A stretch of 64,000 bases of DNA from Streptomyces natalensis ATCC 27448 (GTDB taxonomy: Bacteria > Actinomycetota > Actinomycetes > Streptomycetales > Streptomycetaceae). Both the position numbers and the translations under genes were made by a program. Where the stretch lies: contig NZ_JRKI01000026.1 in the NCBI RefSeq assembly GCF_000935125.1, positions 186,001 to 250,000 on the forward strand. The letters run 5' to 3'. Below, piece after piece: positions 51,089 through 59,836 of the stretch. Positions within the stretch are counted from its first letter, which is position 1. Each line of letters begins with the position of its first letter. Under the pieces are notes generated by a model. The model made no database searches. It saw only the letters and a list, made by a program, of their open reading frames with translations, and was not told the DNA's origin.

Positions 51089-51532
51089 TCAGGCCGCTGT
51101 CGCCCCTCCCCCGGCTATCGCCGCCAGCACCTGGCAGGGCTGCTCCGGCCCGCACTGGCCGGCGCCGAGGGCCAGCCAGCGGCCGTCCGCCCGCCAGGTG
51201 TGCAGCCGGGGCACCAGGCCGCACAGGAGGTCCAGCGGAGGGGCGACCGGCAGGCCCATCACCGTCCGCTCCAGGGCGGGCGCGAGGTCGAGGACGCCGG
51301 GCGCGCCCCACCGTAAGGACAGCACCTCGGTCAGCGCCGCCAGCTCGGCCGCGCAGTCCTCGCGTATCTCCCCGGCCTCGGCCGGATCCGCCTCCCACAG
51401 GGGCGCGCTCTCCCACAGCCGCACCACATGGAACCCGGGCCCGCTCTCGCCCGCCGCGGACCGCTCCCGCCGGACCGGGAACGGGCGGCGGCGCAGCGCA
51501 TCGATCACCGTCAACTGCTCGCCAGTCGTCAT
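51089..51532 (-). CDS. Conserved-looking hypothetical protein
   Basis: 147 residues from ATG 51532 (MTTGEQLTVIDALRRRPFPV). Contains FHVVRLWESAPLWEADPAEA, LAALTEVLSLRWGAPGVLDL and a C-terminal LGAGQCGPEQPCQVLAAIAG with two Cys. No family recognised; no signal peptide. Convergent with mug and divergent from the ROK gene. Confidence 0.75.
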   Translation of the reverse strand: MTTGEQLTVIDALRRRPFPVRRERSAAGESGPGFHVVRLWESAPLWEADPAEAGEIREDCAAELAALTEVLSLRWGAPGVLDLAPALERTVMGLPVAPPLDLLCGLVPRLHTWRADGRWLALGAGQCGPEQPCQVLAAIAGGGATAA

Positions 51533-51703
51533 ACCGTCAGTAAACCGCGGGGGTCTGACAATTGGCCGTCCGCCGGGCACGGTCCGGGGCCCGCCCGGCT
51601 CCGGCGCCCCGGCCGCGCGGGCTGTCCCGTTTCCGCCGGGTCTCGCCGCACACCCGCTGACCGGCTACGATCCGCCACAGATGCGACGCGAGGGAGAGTG
51701 ACG

Positions 51704-52861
51704 GTGGGGCGACTCACGGGTGGCGATCCCTCCCTGCTGCGGCGGATCAACTCCGCGGTGGTGCTGCATGCGCTGCGCGGCGCGGACTCCCCCACGCTCA
51801 CCCACCTCGTCCAGCTGACGGGACTGTCGCGGCCCACGGTCGAGGGCGTGGTCGAGGGGCTCATCGCCTCCGGGCTGGTCGCCGAGGCGGCCGCGGAGGA
51901 GGGCGAGACGCGCCGTCAGGGACGCCCGGCCCGCCGGTTCCGGTTCCGTGCCGAGGCGGGCCATCTGCTCGGCATCGAGATCGGGCCGCACCGTGTCGCG
52001 GCGCAGCTCGCCGACCTGAGCGGGCGGGTACGGGACGCGGCGCAGCGCCCGGTGGCGCAGACCGCACCGGCCGAGGAGCGGCTGGAGCGGGTCCGCGGCC
52101 TGGTGGCCGAACTGCTGCGCCGTACGGGCGTGCCGCGTGGTGCGCTGCGGGCGGTGGGCGTGGGCAGCCCCGGCATCGTGGAGGCGGGCGGCACCGTACG
52201 GCTGTGCACGGCGCTGCCCGGCTGGACCGGTCTGCCGCTGGGCGAGCGGCTGCGGCGGTCGTTCCGCTGTCCGGTGCTGGTGGAGAACGATGCCAACGCG
52301 GCGGCGGTGGCCGAGCACTGGAAGGGCGCGGCGGCCGGTTCGGACGATGTGGTGTTCGTGCTGGCGGGGCTGAGCCCGGGGGCCGGTTCGCTGATCGGCG
52401 GGCGGCTGCACCGGGGGTTCGGCGGGGCGGCCGGGGAGATCGGCGCGCTGCATCTGCTGGGGCGGGAAGCGACGCCGGAGACGCTGCTGTCGACGACCGG
52501 TCAGCCGTTGGAGCCCTTGGACGAGGGCCAGGTCGCGGCGGTGTTCGCGCGGGCGCAGGAGGGGGATGCGCGGGCGCGGGAGGCGGTGGAACGGTTCATC
52601 CGGCGGCTGGTGCACGATGTGGCGGCGCTGGTGCTGGCGCTGGACCCGGAGCTGGTGGTGATCGGCGGCTGGGCGGCGGGCCTGGCCGGTGTCCTTGCGC
52701 CGCTGCGCGGGGAGTTGGCGCGCTACTGCCTGCGCCCGCCGAAGGTCGCCCTCTCCGAACTGGGCGAGGCGGCGGTCGCCACCGGGGCACTGCGGCTCGC
52801 GCTCGACCATGTGGAGGGCGAACTCTTCGCGGTGGAAAGCACGGTGACGGGCCGGCGGTAG
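51704..52861 (+). CDS. ROK-family transcriptional regulator
   Basis: 385 residues: N-terminal HTH (RRINSAVVLHALRGADSPTL, THLVQLTGLSRPTVEGVVEG) and ROK sugar-kinase-like domain (VGVGSPGIVEAGGTVRLCTA, VENDANAAAVAEHWKG). I choose GTG 51704 because GAGGGAG is correctly spaced there; GTG 51698 is in frame. The phosphate-binding DxGGT is replaced by IGPH (IEIGPHRVAAQLA) and the CxCGxxGCxE zinc motif is absent, so it should be a sugar-sensing regulator rather than a kinase. Confidence 0.9.
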   Translation: MGRLTGGDPSLLRRINSAVVLHALRGADSPTLTHLVQLTGLSRPTVEGVVEGLIASGLVAEAAAEEGETRRQGRPARRFRFRAEAGHLLGIEIGPHRVAAQLADLSGRVRDAAQRPVAQTAPAEERLERVRGLVAELLRRTGVPRGALRAVGVGSPGIVEAGGTVRLCTALPGWTGLPLGERLRRSFRCPVLVENDANAAAVAEHWKGAAAGSDDVVFVLAGLSPGAGSLIGGRLHRGFGGAAGEIGALHLLGREATPETLLSTTGQPLEPLDEGQVAAVFARAQEGDARAREAVERFIRRLVHDVAALVLALDPELVVIGGWAAGLAGVLAPLRGELARYCLRPPKVALSELGEAAVATGALRLALDHVEGELFAVESTVTGRR

Positions 52862-52966
52862 GGCGCCCATGGGAATGCCCAACGGAAATACCCGACGGGA
52901 ATGCCCGCGGGAATACCGTTCGCCTCCCCCACGTTGTGGCCTGCAAGGGGGCCCGGCATCCCCTAG

Positions 52967-52989
52967 GTGTACTGACCGGAGACGTTGAT
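52967..52989 (+). repeat. Left inverted repeat of IS481-type transposon
   Basis: GTGTACTGACCGGAGACGTT and three more bases; inverse of 55493-55515. Counting the palindromic target CCCTAGGG, the symmetry extends to 32 bp (52958-52989 and 55493-55524). Confidence 0.85.
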
Positions 52990-53015
52990 TGAGAGCAGGG
53001 CATCTCGAATGGCAG

Positions 53016-53984
53016 TCACGATGCTGGGGTTGAGTGCCTTTCAACTAGGTCCCTGGCGAGCTGACTGATGCGTTTGCGGGCCGTCTCTGGGGTGAGCACC
53101 TCGATGTGGTCGCCGAACTGGAGGAGCTGGCGCACAGACTCGATGTCGGGGTACCGGACGACAACGGTGCATGAGCCGTTGACCGCATCGGAGACATCGT
53201 GGATGCGAGTGCCCAGGATGCGCCGCGCCAGGGCGAGGCCATTTTCTGGCAGGCGGACGGTCACGCTCACGCGATCTTGCCCCTCTGTGCGTTCCTTCAA
53301 CGCGGCCCATCTGGTGCGGAGGGTTTCGCCTGGTTGGAGTACAGCTGGCTCGTCGAGTCGTTTGTAGGCCGATAGGCGTTCCAGTGCGAACAACCGACCG
53401 TCCCCCTGGTTATCGGCGACCAGATACCAGCGGCCAGATTTCGCCACGATCCCGTACGGGTCAACCACCTGCGTCGAGGCCGTATTCTCGGCGCTGCGCC
53501 GGTACTGGATTCGAAGCCGTCGTCGGTGTCGAAGCGCCGAGGCCAGATCCGATACATCGACCGATGCCTCGGAGTCAGCAAACCATGCGGTGCTGTCGAC
53601 CAGCACCAGGTCCGCCAGTCGCGGCAGGGTCGGCGACTCAGATGCTGCAGCAGCCTGACGGGCGGCGATCTTGCGCGAGGCCGTCTCCCATGCCGCAGAC
53701 AGGCCCATACGCTCACGTTGCGTGCCATCCAAGCCAGCTACGGAGAGGGCTTCCAGCTCTGGTGGTTCCAGATGGGATGCGTTGAGCCGTGCACTGGGGA
53801 GCAAGACGATCCCGCCGTTCCGTCCGCGGTCGGCATAAACGGGCACACCTGCTGCCGAGAGCGCCTCGACATCCCGCAGTACAGTCCGCCGAGATACCTC
53901 CAGACGCTCGGCGAGCTCGGTGGTGGTGATGCGCTGACGGGTCTGCAGGAGCAACAACAGGTGCAACAGCCTCGAAGCCTTCAT
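53016..53984 (-). CDS. WYL-domain (YafY-type) transcriptional regulator
   Basis: 322 residues from ATG 53984. N-terminal HTH_11 (ASRLLHLLLLLQTRQRITTT, ELAERLEVSRRTVLRDVEAL), WYL domain (GRWYLVADNQGDGRLFALER: the usual WYL is here WYLVA) and a WCX C-terminal extension. Divergent from the VOC gene across 95 bp. Such YafY-type regulators often control an adjacent small enzyme. It lies within the IS481-type transposon as cargo. Confidence 0.9.
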   Translation of the reverse strand: MKASRLLHLLLLLQTRQRITTTELAERLEVSRRTVLRDVEALSAAGVPVYADRGRNGGIVLLPSARLNASHLEPPELEALSVAGLDGTQRERMGLSAAWETASRKIAARQAAAASESPTLPRLADLVLVDSTAWFADSEASVDVSDLASALRHRRRLRIQYRRSAENTASTQVVDPYGIVAKSGRWYLVADNQGDGRLFALERLSAYKRLDEPAVLQPGETLRTRWAALKERTEGQDRVSVTVRLPENGLALARRILGTRIHDVSDAVNGSCTVVVRYPDIESVRQLLQFGDHIEVLTPETARKRISQLARDLVERHSTPAS

Positions 53985-54079
53985 GCTGACCAATGTTCGC
54001 AGAAAAGGTGACAGGTTCTGTCGCGATTGGGTGATCACCTGGACTGGTACCGAGAAACCACCGAGTTGAGGAGCACTCC

Positions 54080-54445
54080 ATGCCCACACCGAACCTGTTC
54101 CTGATCGGCGTCCGTGATGCCGAGACCGCTACCGCCTTCTACAGCGACCTGTTCGAGATCGAACCGACCTTCACCAGTCCCCACTACGTAGCTTTCGAGG
54201 CTGCCCCCGGCGTCCTATTTGCGCTGTGGACGGGTTACGGCGAGCATGCTGTCCCGAGCACCCCTCGCACGAGCGAGGTCGGTCTCATGGTGCCGGGACC
54301 ACCGGAGGCAATTGACGAGATCTTCACGAATTGGGTCTCAAAAGGGGTCCACGTCGTGCAGGAACCACACGACGCTGTCTTCGGCCGCACGTTCGTGATC
54401 GCGGACCCCGACGGCAACCTCATTCGGGTCTCCCCGGTCGACTGA
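54080..54445 (+). CDS. VOC (glyoxalase/bleomycin resistance-like) protein
   Basis: 121 residues: PNLFLIGVRDAETATAFYSD, FEIEPTFTSPHYVAFEAAPG, AVFGRTFVIADPDGNLIRVS. The Glu/His pattern of VOC metal sites is partly present. Such proteins detoxify methylglyoxal, sequester drugs or act as fosfomycin-type transferases; the substrate is unknown. Divergent from the WYL gene, cargo of the transposon. Confidence 0.9.
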   Translation: MPTPNLFLIGVRDAETATAFYSDLFEIEPTFTSPHYVAFEAAPGVLFALWTGYGEHAVPSTPRTSEVGLMVPGPPEAIDEIFTNWVSKGVHVVQEPHDAVFGRTFVIADPDGNLIRVSPVD

Positions 54446-54479
54446 GCCGCACGACCCTTACCCACACTTCTCATAGCTG

Positions 54480-54510
54480 AAGGGCCGGCCACACACGATG
54501 GCCGGCCCTT
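54480..54510. terminator. Strong hairpin terminator after the VOC gene
   Basis: AAGGGCCGGCCA (54480-54491) pairs perfectly with TGGCCGGCCCTT (54499-54510) around a 7-nt loop. It separates the VOC gene from the transposase and would shield one from the other's transcription. Confidence 0.85.
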
Positions 54511-54532
54511 CAACCTGTCCAGGAGCCCAGAA

Positions 54533-55519
54533 ATGTCCCATCCGAACGCCGTCCTCACTCCGCGCCACCGTCTGAAAGTCGCTCGACTCGTCGTTGACGA
54601 CGGATGGCCAATCAGCGAAATCGCGGCTCGATTCCAGGTGTCCTGGCCGACCGTGAAGCGCTGGGTCGACCGCTGCCTCGCAGGCGAGTCCATGCAGGAC
54701 CGCTCCTCACGGCCGCGAAGGTCTCCGACCAAGACACCCCAGACCGTGACGAAGAGGTGCGTCAGCCTTCGACTGCGTCTGCGGGAAGGGCCGGTCCAGC
54801 TTGCAGCGAGACTGAACCTCGCGCCGTCGACAGTGCGCCGAATCCTGCGATCGGCCCGAATGAACCGACTCGCTTACGTCGACCGCGCGACCGGTGAGCC
54901 CATCCGCCGGTATGAGCACGACCATCCAGGATCGCTGGTGCACGTGGACGTGAAGAAGCTCGGGAATATCCCCGACGGCGGCGGCTGGCGCTACGTCGGC
55001 CGCCGCCAAGGCGAGAAGCACCGCGCCGCGACACAGGGCAAGTCACGCAATGCCTATGGCGGCCCGAAGCTCGGATACGCGTTTGTGCACACCGTCATCG
55101 ACGACCACTCCCGTGTCGCCTACGCCGAGATACACGACGACGAAATCGCCGAAACGGCCACCGCGGTCTTGGTCCGTGCTGTCGAGTGGTTCAACACTCG
55201 AGGCGTCACCGTTGAGCGGGTCTTGTCGGACAACGGCGGCGCCTACCGCTCACACCTGTGGCGAGACACCTGCGCCGAGCTCGGGATCTCACACAAGCGC
55301 ACGCGGCCGTACCGGACGCAGACCAATGGGAAGGTCGAGCGTTTCCACCGCACCTTGGTCGATGGGTGGGCCTACGCCCGCTACTACGCCTCCGAGGCCG
55401 AACGCCGGAGTGAGTTGGCGGGCTGGTTGCACTACTACAACCACCACAGGCCTCATACGGCATGTGGGAGCCTGCCGCCGTTCTCACGATTGATCAACGT
55501 CTCCGGTCAGTACACCTAG
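54533..55519 (+). CDS. IS481-family transposase, intact
   Basis: 328 residues. N-terminal HTH (RHRLKVARLVVDDGWPISEI, AARFQVSWPTVKRWVDRCLA) and integrase-core DDE: Asp in VHVDVKKLGNIPDGGG, Asp in RVLSDNGGAYRSHLWRD, Glu in TNGKVERFHRTLVDGWAYAR, then YYNHHRPHTACG and the terminal SGQYT. The stop codon overlaps the right CTAG. All catalytic residues are in place, so the element may be active. Confidence 0.95.
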   Translation: MSHPNAVLTPRHRLKVARLVVDDGWPISEIAARFQVSWPTVKRWVDRCLAGESMQDRSSRPRRSPTKTPQTVTKRCVSLRLRLREGPVQLAARLNLAPSTVRRILRSARMNRLAYVDRATGEPIRRYEHDHPGSLVHVDVKKLGNIPDGGGWRYVGRRQGEKHRAATQGKSRNAYGGPKLGYAFVHTVIDDHSRVAYAEIHDDEIAETATAVLVRAVEWFNTRGVTVERVLSDNGGAYRSHLWRDTCAELGISHKRTRPYRTQTNGKVERFHRTLVDGWAYARYYASEAERRSELAGWLHYYNHHRPHTACGSLPPFSRLINVSGQYT

Positions 55520-55552
55520 GGGATCCGTTCGCCCATCCCCTAAGGGACATCC

Positions 55553-56299
55553 TCAGCCCGCCAGCAGCGCCACCGCGTCGCTCTCCCCGAAGGTGAGCCG
55601 GCAGGTGTCCGCGCGGTAGGTGGATACCGCGACGGCGGCCGTACGGCCTCCGGAGACATAGCGGGTGGTGACCACGAGGACCGGTGCGCCCGGCAGCCGG
55701 TCGAGCTCCTTGGCGTCCTGCGCGCACGCCGAGCCCAGCTCGACGGTGCGGTCCTGGCCCTCCAGCTCGCTCTCCTGAAGCGCGTTCAGCACGGCGCGGG
55801 CGCGGGCCGGTGCGCCGAGCGGGGTGAGTGTGGAGCGGGCCGGGACGAGGGCCGAGGAGACGTACAGCAGCTCGGCGGCGACGGGCTGACCGCCGGTGAC
55901 CCGGCTGCGGCGCACGATGTGCACGCGGTCGCCGGGCACGCTCTCCAGGAGGCGGGCGACGGCGGCGGGTACCGTTTCGGTCTCGACGGCGTCCAGCGGC
56001 TGCCAGTCGTCGCCGGGGGCGCCCGGCCAGGTGTGGCGGGCGGGGTCCACGGCGACGCCCATGCGGGGCGGGGCGACGGTGGTGCCCACACCGCGGCGGC
56101 GCTGAAGGCGGCCTTCCAGCTCCAGTTGTTCGAGGGCCTGCCGGAGGGTGGCCCGGGCGACGCCGAACCGCGCCGCCAGCTCGCGCTCGTTGGGCAGGAT
56201 CTCGCCGACCGCGAATTCCGAGTCCAGCGCCTCGCTGAGCACGGTCTTGAGGTGCCAGTACTTCGGCTCCGGCGCCGTTTCGAGCTGCGTGGTCCCCAC
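55553..56299 (-). CDS. GntR-family regulator with UTRA domain
   Basis: 248 residues: winged HTH ILPNERELAARFGVARATLR, QALEQLELEGRLQRRRGVGT and C-terminal UTRA ligand domain (ELLYVSSALVPARSTLTPLG, VVTTRYVSGGRTAAVAVSTY). HutC/DasR-like class sensing sugars or amino acids. Divergent from the phoD-like gene over a 309-bp region in which I see no further gene. Confidence 0.92.
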   Translation of the reverse strand: MGTTQLETAPEPKYWHLKTVLSEALDSEFAVGEILPNERELAARFGVARATLRQALEQLELEGRLQRRRGVGTTVAPPRMGVAVDPARHTWPGAPGDDWQPLDAVETETVPAAVARLLESVPGDRVHIVRRSRVTGGQPVAAELLYVSSALVPARSTLTPLGAPARARAVLNALQESELEGQDRTVELGSACAQDAKELDRLPGAPVLVVTTRYVSGGRTAAVAVSTYRADTCRLTFGESDAVALLAG

Positions 56300-56608
56300 C
56301 CTGTCCTCCGCATCGGCCGTTGCCCCGCCCGCCTCGCGGCGTTACTGGCGGCGTTATGAGCGAGTCTTTATTAAAGGTTGTTGCAGTATCCCGACGATAT
56401 GGCCGGCCGACACCTTGGTCAAGACCAATGCGCCTGCGGAGCGGCCCCTCGCGTGCTGTCCGGCGCCGTGCCCCGCCGCGTACGCTCCGGCCGGGCGCAT
56501 CCGCCGTTCGGGCGCAGGACACCGGGTGTTGGGGTGTACGGCATCCGTTCCCGGTACGAACGGCACAACATCAACGGTGCAAGTCCGCTGTGACGACGGA
56601 GGTTTGAG

Positions 56609-58186
56609 ATGGCGCAGGGATGGGGCGGGGGCTTCGGCCGACGGTCGTTGTTGCGGGGTGCGGCGGCCGGCTCGGGGGTGCTGGCGCTGCCCGGGCTCGC
56701 CGTGGCCGCGCCGGCACTGGTGCGTGGCGGGCGGCCGTCCGCCGCGTGGGGCGTGCAGGTCGGGGACGTGACGACGTCCTCGGGTGTGGTGTGGGTGCGG
56801 TCGGACCGGCCGGCCCGGATGACCGTACAGACCGCCGCCACCGAGTCGTTCCGCGGCGCGCGCACCTGGCGGGGCCCGGTGGTCGGGCCCGGGACGGACT
56901 TCACCGGGGTCACGGCGCTGCACGGGCTGCCGCCCGGGGAGCAGATCCACTACCGGGTGCTGCTGGCGGACCCGGACGATCCGCGGCGCCACAGCGAGCC
57001 GGTCACCGGCACCTTCCGTACGGCGCCCGACAAGCGTCGCGACGGCATCCGCTTCCACTGGTCGGGGGATCTGGCCGGGCAGGGCTGGGGCATCAACCCG
57101 GAACTCGGCGGCTATCGCATCTACGAGGACATGCGGCGCCGTGACCCGGACTTCTTCCTGTGCAGCGGCGACAACATCTACGCCGACAACCCGATCACCG
57201 AGCGGGTGACGCTGCCGGACGGCCGGATCTGGCGCAATGTGACGACCGAGGAGAAGGCGAAGGTCGCCGAGACGCTCGCGGAGTTCCGCGGCGCGTTCCG
57301 CTACAACCTCCTGGACGAGAATCTGCGGCGGTTCAATGCCCAGGTGCCCACGATCATCCAGTGGGACGACCACGAGGTGCACAACAACTGGTATCCGGGG
57401 CAGCTGCTCGACGACGACCGGTACACGGTCAAGGACGTGGATGTGTTCTCGGCGCGGTCGCTGCGGGCGTTTTCCGAGTACTTCCCGATCCGTACGCTGC
57501 GGCCGGGCGACGGGGACGGCCGGGTGTACCGGGTGGTGCGCCACGGCCCGCTGCTGGACGTGTTCGTGCTGGACATGCGCCGCTACCGCAACGCCAACTC
57601 GCCCGACCGGCAGACCGATGACCCGCAGGGCATCCTCGGCGCCGAGCAGCTGCGCTGGCTCAAGCGGGAGCTGTCGCGCTCGCGTGCGGTGTGGAAGGTG
57701 ATCGCCGCGGACATGCCGCTGGGGCTGGTCGTTCCGGACGGCGCGGTCAACTTCGAGGCGGTGGCGCAGGGCGACCCGGGTGCACCGCTGGGCCGTGAAC
57801 TTCAGCTGGCCGAGCTGCTGCGGCACATCAAGCACCGGCGGATCACCGGCACGGTGTGGCTGACGACGGATGTGCACTACACCTCGGCGCAGCACTACGC
57901 GCCGGAGCGGGCGGCGTTCAAGGACTTCGAACCGTTCTGGGAGTTCGTCTCCGGGCCGCTGAACGCGGGCGGCTTCCAGGCCGTGAAGCTGGATGGAACG
58001 TTCGGGCCCGCCCAGCCGTTCATCAAGGCGCCGGACCGTGCCAACACCTCCCCCGCGGAGAGTCCGCAGAACTTCGGCGAGATCGACATCGACGGGGGCA
58101 GCGGGGAGCTGACGGTGCGGTTGCGGCAGGAAGGCGGAGAGGTGGTGTTCAGCAAGGTGCTGCAACCCGGACGGGTGGGACAGTAA
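56609..58186 (+). CDS. phoD: Alkaline phosphatase D (PhoD-like) family protein
   Basis: 525 residues with a Tat signal (GRRSLLRGAAAGSGVLALPG). Metallophosphatase motifs: HWSGDLAGQGWG, FFLCSGDNIYADNPI, IIQWDDHEVHNNWYPG, and TVWLTTDVHYTSAQHYAPE. PhoD enzymes are secreted Ca/Fe-dependent phosphodiesterases releasing phosphate from esters/teichoic acids. No PHO box was recognised upstream. Confidence 0.93.
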   Translation: MAQGWGGGFGRRSLLRGAAAGSGVLALPGLAVAAPALVRGGRPSAAWGVQVGDVTTSSGVVWVRSDRPARMTVQTAATESFRGARTWRGPVVGPGTDFTGVTALHGLPPGEQIHYRVLLADPDDPRRHSEPVTGTFRTAPDKRRDGIRFHWSGDLAGQGWGINPELGGYRIYEDMRRRDPDFFLCSGDNIYADNPITERVTLPDGRIWRNVTTEEKAKVAETLAEFRGAFRYNLLDENLRRFNAQVPTIIQWDDHEVHNNWYPGQLLDDDRYTVKDVDVFSARSLRAFSEYFPIRTLRPGDGDGRVYRVVRHGPLLDVFVLDMRRYRNANSPDRQTDDPQGILGAEQLRWLKRELSRSRAVWKVIAADMPLGLVVPDGAVNFEAVAQGDPGAPLGRELQLAELLRHIKHRRITGTVWLTTDVHYTSAQHYAPERAAFKDFEPFWEFVSGPLNAGGFQAVKLDGTFGPAQPFIKAPDRANTSPAESPQNFGEIDIDGGSGELTVRLRQEGGEVVFSKVLQPGRVGQ

Positions 58187-58269
58187 GGACCAATGGGGCG
58201 ATTGCATGTTTTACCCGTCGGACACAAGCTGTTGGTGATCAGGCAACACCGGTCGGCCAGGCTGTCTGC

Positions 58270-59676
58270 ATGACTGAAGCAACCTCTGCCCGATCGGCCC
58301 GCCGGCATCACTGGCGACGGGACGTCGTCGAGCTCGCCGCCCTGTTCACGGCCGTGGCCGTGGCGGACGCGGCGGCCAATACGGTCGCGCACGGCCCGCG
58401 CGGCCCGGTGCTGCTGTGCGCCGGGGCGGTGGCGCTGCTCGCCACGGCCGTGTTCCACGTGTGGTGGTCACGCCGCCACGAAAACGCCCCGCCACCGTCC
58501 GATACCGGCGCCACGGCGCCGTCCTCCCCCGCGGCCCCCGGGGCCGGCGGACCGGAGACGGTGCTGTGGCGGATGCGGACCACGGTCCGCGACGAGCCGG
58601 GCAGCCTGGCCGCGCTGTGCACAGCACTGGCCGCGTTCCGTGTGGACATACTCAGCCTCCAGGCCCACCCGCTCTCGGATGGCACGGTCGATGAATTCCT
58701 GCTGCGCGCGCCGGACACGCTCGTTCCCGAGCAGCTGACCCGTACGGTCGCCGCTGCGGGCGGCGCGCACACGTGGCTGGAGCGGGCCGATGCCCACGAT
58801 CTGGTCGATGCGCCGACCCGGATGCTGGGCATGGCCACCCGTACGGCCCTGGATTCCGCCGAACTCCCGCTCGCACTGCGGCAGTTGCTGGGGCGCTGCA
58901 CGATCCGTTCGATGCCCGCGCGCTCGCTGTCCGGGCAGCCGCTCGCCGAGCAGGTACCCACCGAGGGTGTACTGGAGGACCACCTCATGAAGTTCCGCGA
59001 CCCCTCCGGGGGCTCGCTCACCATCGAAAGGCCGCAGTTGCCGTTCACGCCCACCGAGTTCGCCCGTGTGCGCGCCCTGGTCGATCTGGATGCCCGGCTC
59101 GGACAGCGGGTGCCGGGGCGGCGGGATGTGCTGACGCTGCCCGAGGGCAACGAAATCACCATCCGCCGCGCCGACACCGGCGATCTGGCCGCCGCCCGCG
59201 AGATGCACGACCGCTGCTCCCCGGCGACCCTGGCGCTGCGCTACCACGGCCCGGTCTCCGACGCAGAGCGTTACCTGGGGCATCTGCTCAGCCCGCGCTT
59301 CGGCCGCACGCTCGCGGTGGAGACCGCGTCGGGCCGGCTGGTGGCGCTGGGCCATCTGCTCTGGGACGGCGACGAGACCGAGGTCGCGCTGCTGGTCGAG
59401 GACGCCTGGCAGCAGCGCGGCATCGGCTCGGAGCTGCTGCACCGGCTGGTGGCGATGGCCGCCGAGGCGGGCTGCGAGAGCGTGTACGCCATCACGCAGG
59501 CGTCCAACACCGGGATGGTGGCGGCGATGCGCGGCCTGAGCCTGCCGCTGGACTACCAGATAGAGGAGGGCACCCTGGTGATCACTGCACGCCCGGCGGT
59601 GCTGCCCGCGCAGGCGGCCGCCCCGTCGCCCGCCCTTGAGGTCCTCCGGGCCCAGGACGGCGCCGGCCGCCGCTGA
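58270..59676 (+). CDS. Membrane-anchored ACT-domain GNAT acetyltransferase
   Basis: 468 residues from ATG 58270. Order: two hydrophobic helices (residues about 20-65, VELAALFTAVAVADAAANTV, VLLCAGAVALLATAVFHVWW), a Pro-rich linker, an ACT domain (RTTVRDEPGSLAALCTALAA, FRVDILSLQAHPLSDG), a middle domain, and a GNAT domain (ITIRRADTGDLAAAREMHDR, LVEDAWQQRGIGSELLHRLV). The ACT domain suggests allosteric amino-acid sensing of the acetyltransferase, as in other actinobacterial ACT-GNAT proteins; the membrane anchor is unusual. Confidence 0.87.
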   Translation: MTEATSARSARRHHWRRDVVELAALFTAVAVADAAANTVAHGPRGPVLLCAGAVALLATAVFHVWWSRRHENAPPPSDTGATAPSSPAAPGAGGPETVLWRMRTTVRDEPGSLAALCTALAAFRVDILSLQAHPLSDGTVDEFLLRAPDTLVPEQLTRTVAAAGGAHTWLERADAHDLVDAPTRMLGMATRTALDSAELPLALRQLLGRCTIRSMPARSLSGQPLAEQVPTEGVLEDHLMKFRDPSGGSLTIERPQLPFTPTEFARVRALVDLDARLGQRVPGRRDVLTLPEGNEITIRRADTGDLAAAREMHDRCSPATLALRYHGPVSDAERYLGHLLSPRFGRTLAVETASGRLVALGHLLWDGDETEVALLVEDAWQQRGIGSELLHRLVAMAAEAGCESVYAITQASNTGMVAAMRGLSLPLDYQIEEGTLVITARPAVLPAQAAAPSPALEVLRAQDGAGRR

Positions 59677-59686
59677 CCGCATCTCC

Positions 59687-59726
59687 CCAGGGCCGGCCGG
59701 GCGCAGCGACGCCCGGCCGGCCCTGG
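59687..59726. terminator. Perfect 17-bp hairpin terminator
   Basis: CCAGGGCCGGCCGGGCG pairs without mismatch to CGCCCGGCCGGCCCTGG around a 6-nt loop, just after the ACT-GNAT stop. Confidence 0.85.
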
Positions 59727-59836
59727 CGCCTCCCCCCCCACGTCCGCACCGCAGGGGCAATGACACCGCAAAGTGACAGGCACATCCGGCCTATTGTTGA
59801 TGACGGGGCGGGGTGATCCGTACGAGGATGGCCCGC

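Larger units (their letters stand above)
52967..55515. mobile_element. IS481-type transposon with two passenger genes
   Basis: Ends GTGTACTGACCGGAG... at 52967 and its exact inverse at 55515 form 23-bp perfect inverted repeats (52967-52989, 55493-55515), each flanked by CTAG (52963-52966, 55516-55519), the known IS481 target duplication. Inside are an intact IS481-family transposase, a WYL regulator and a VOC protein. No second inverted repeat is seen next to the transposase (54446-54532), so the 2,549-bp whole appears to be the unit, not a simple 1-kb IS beside genes. Confidence 0.8.
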
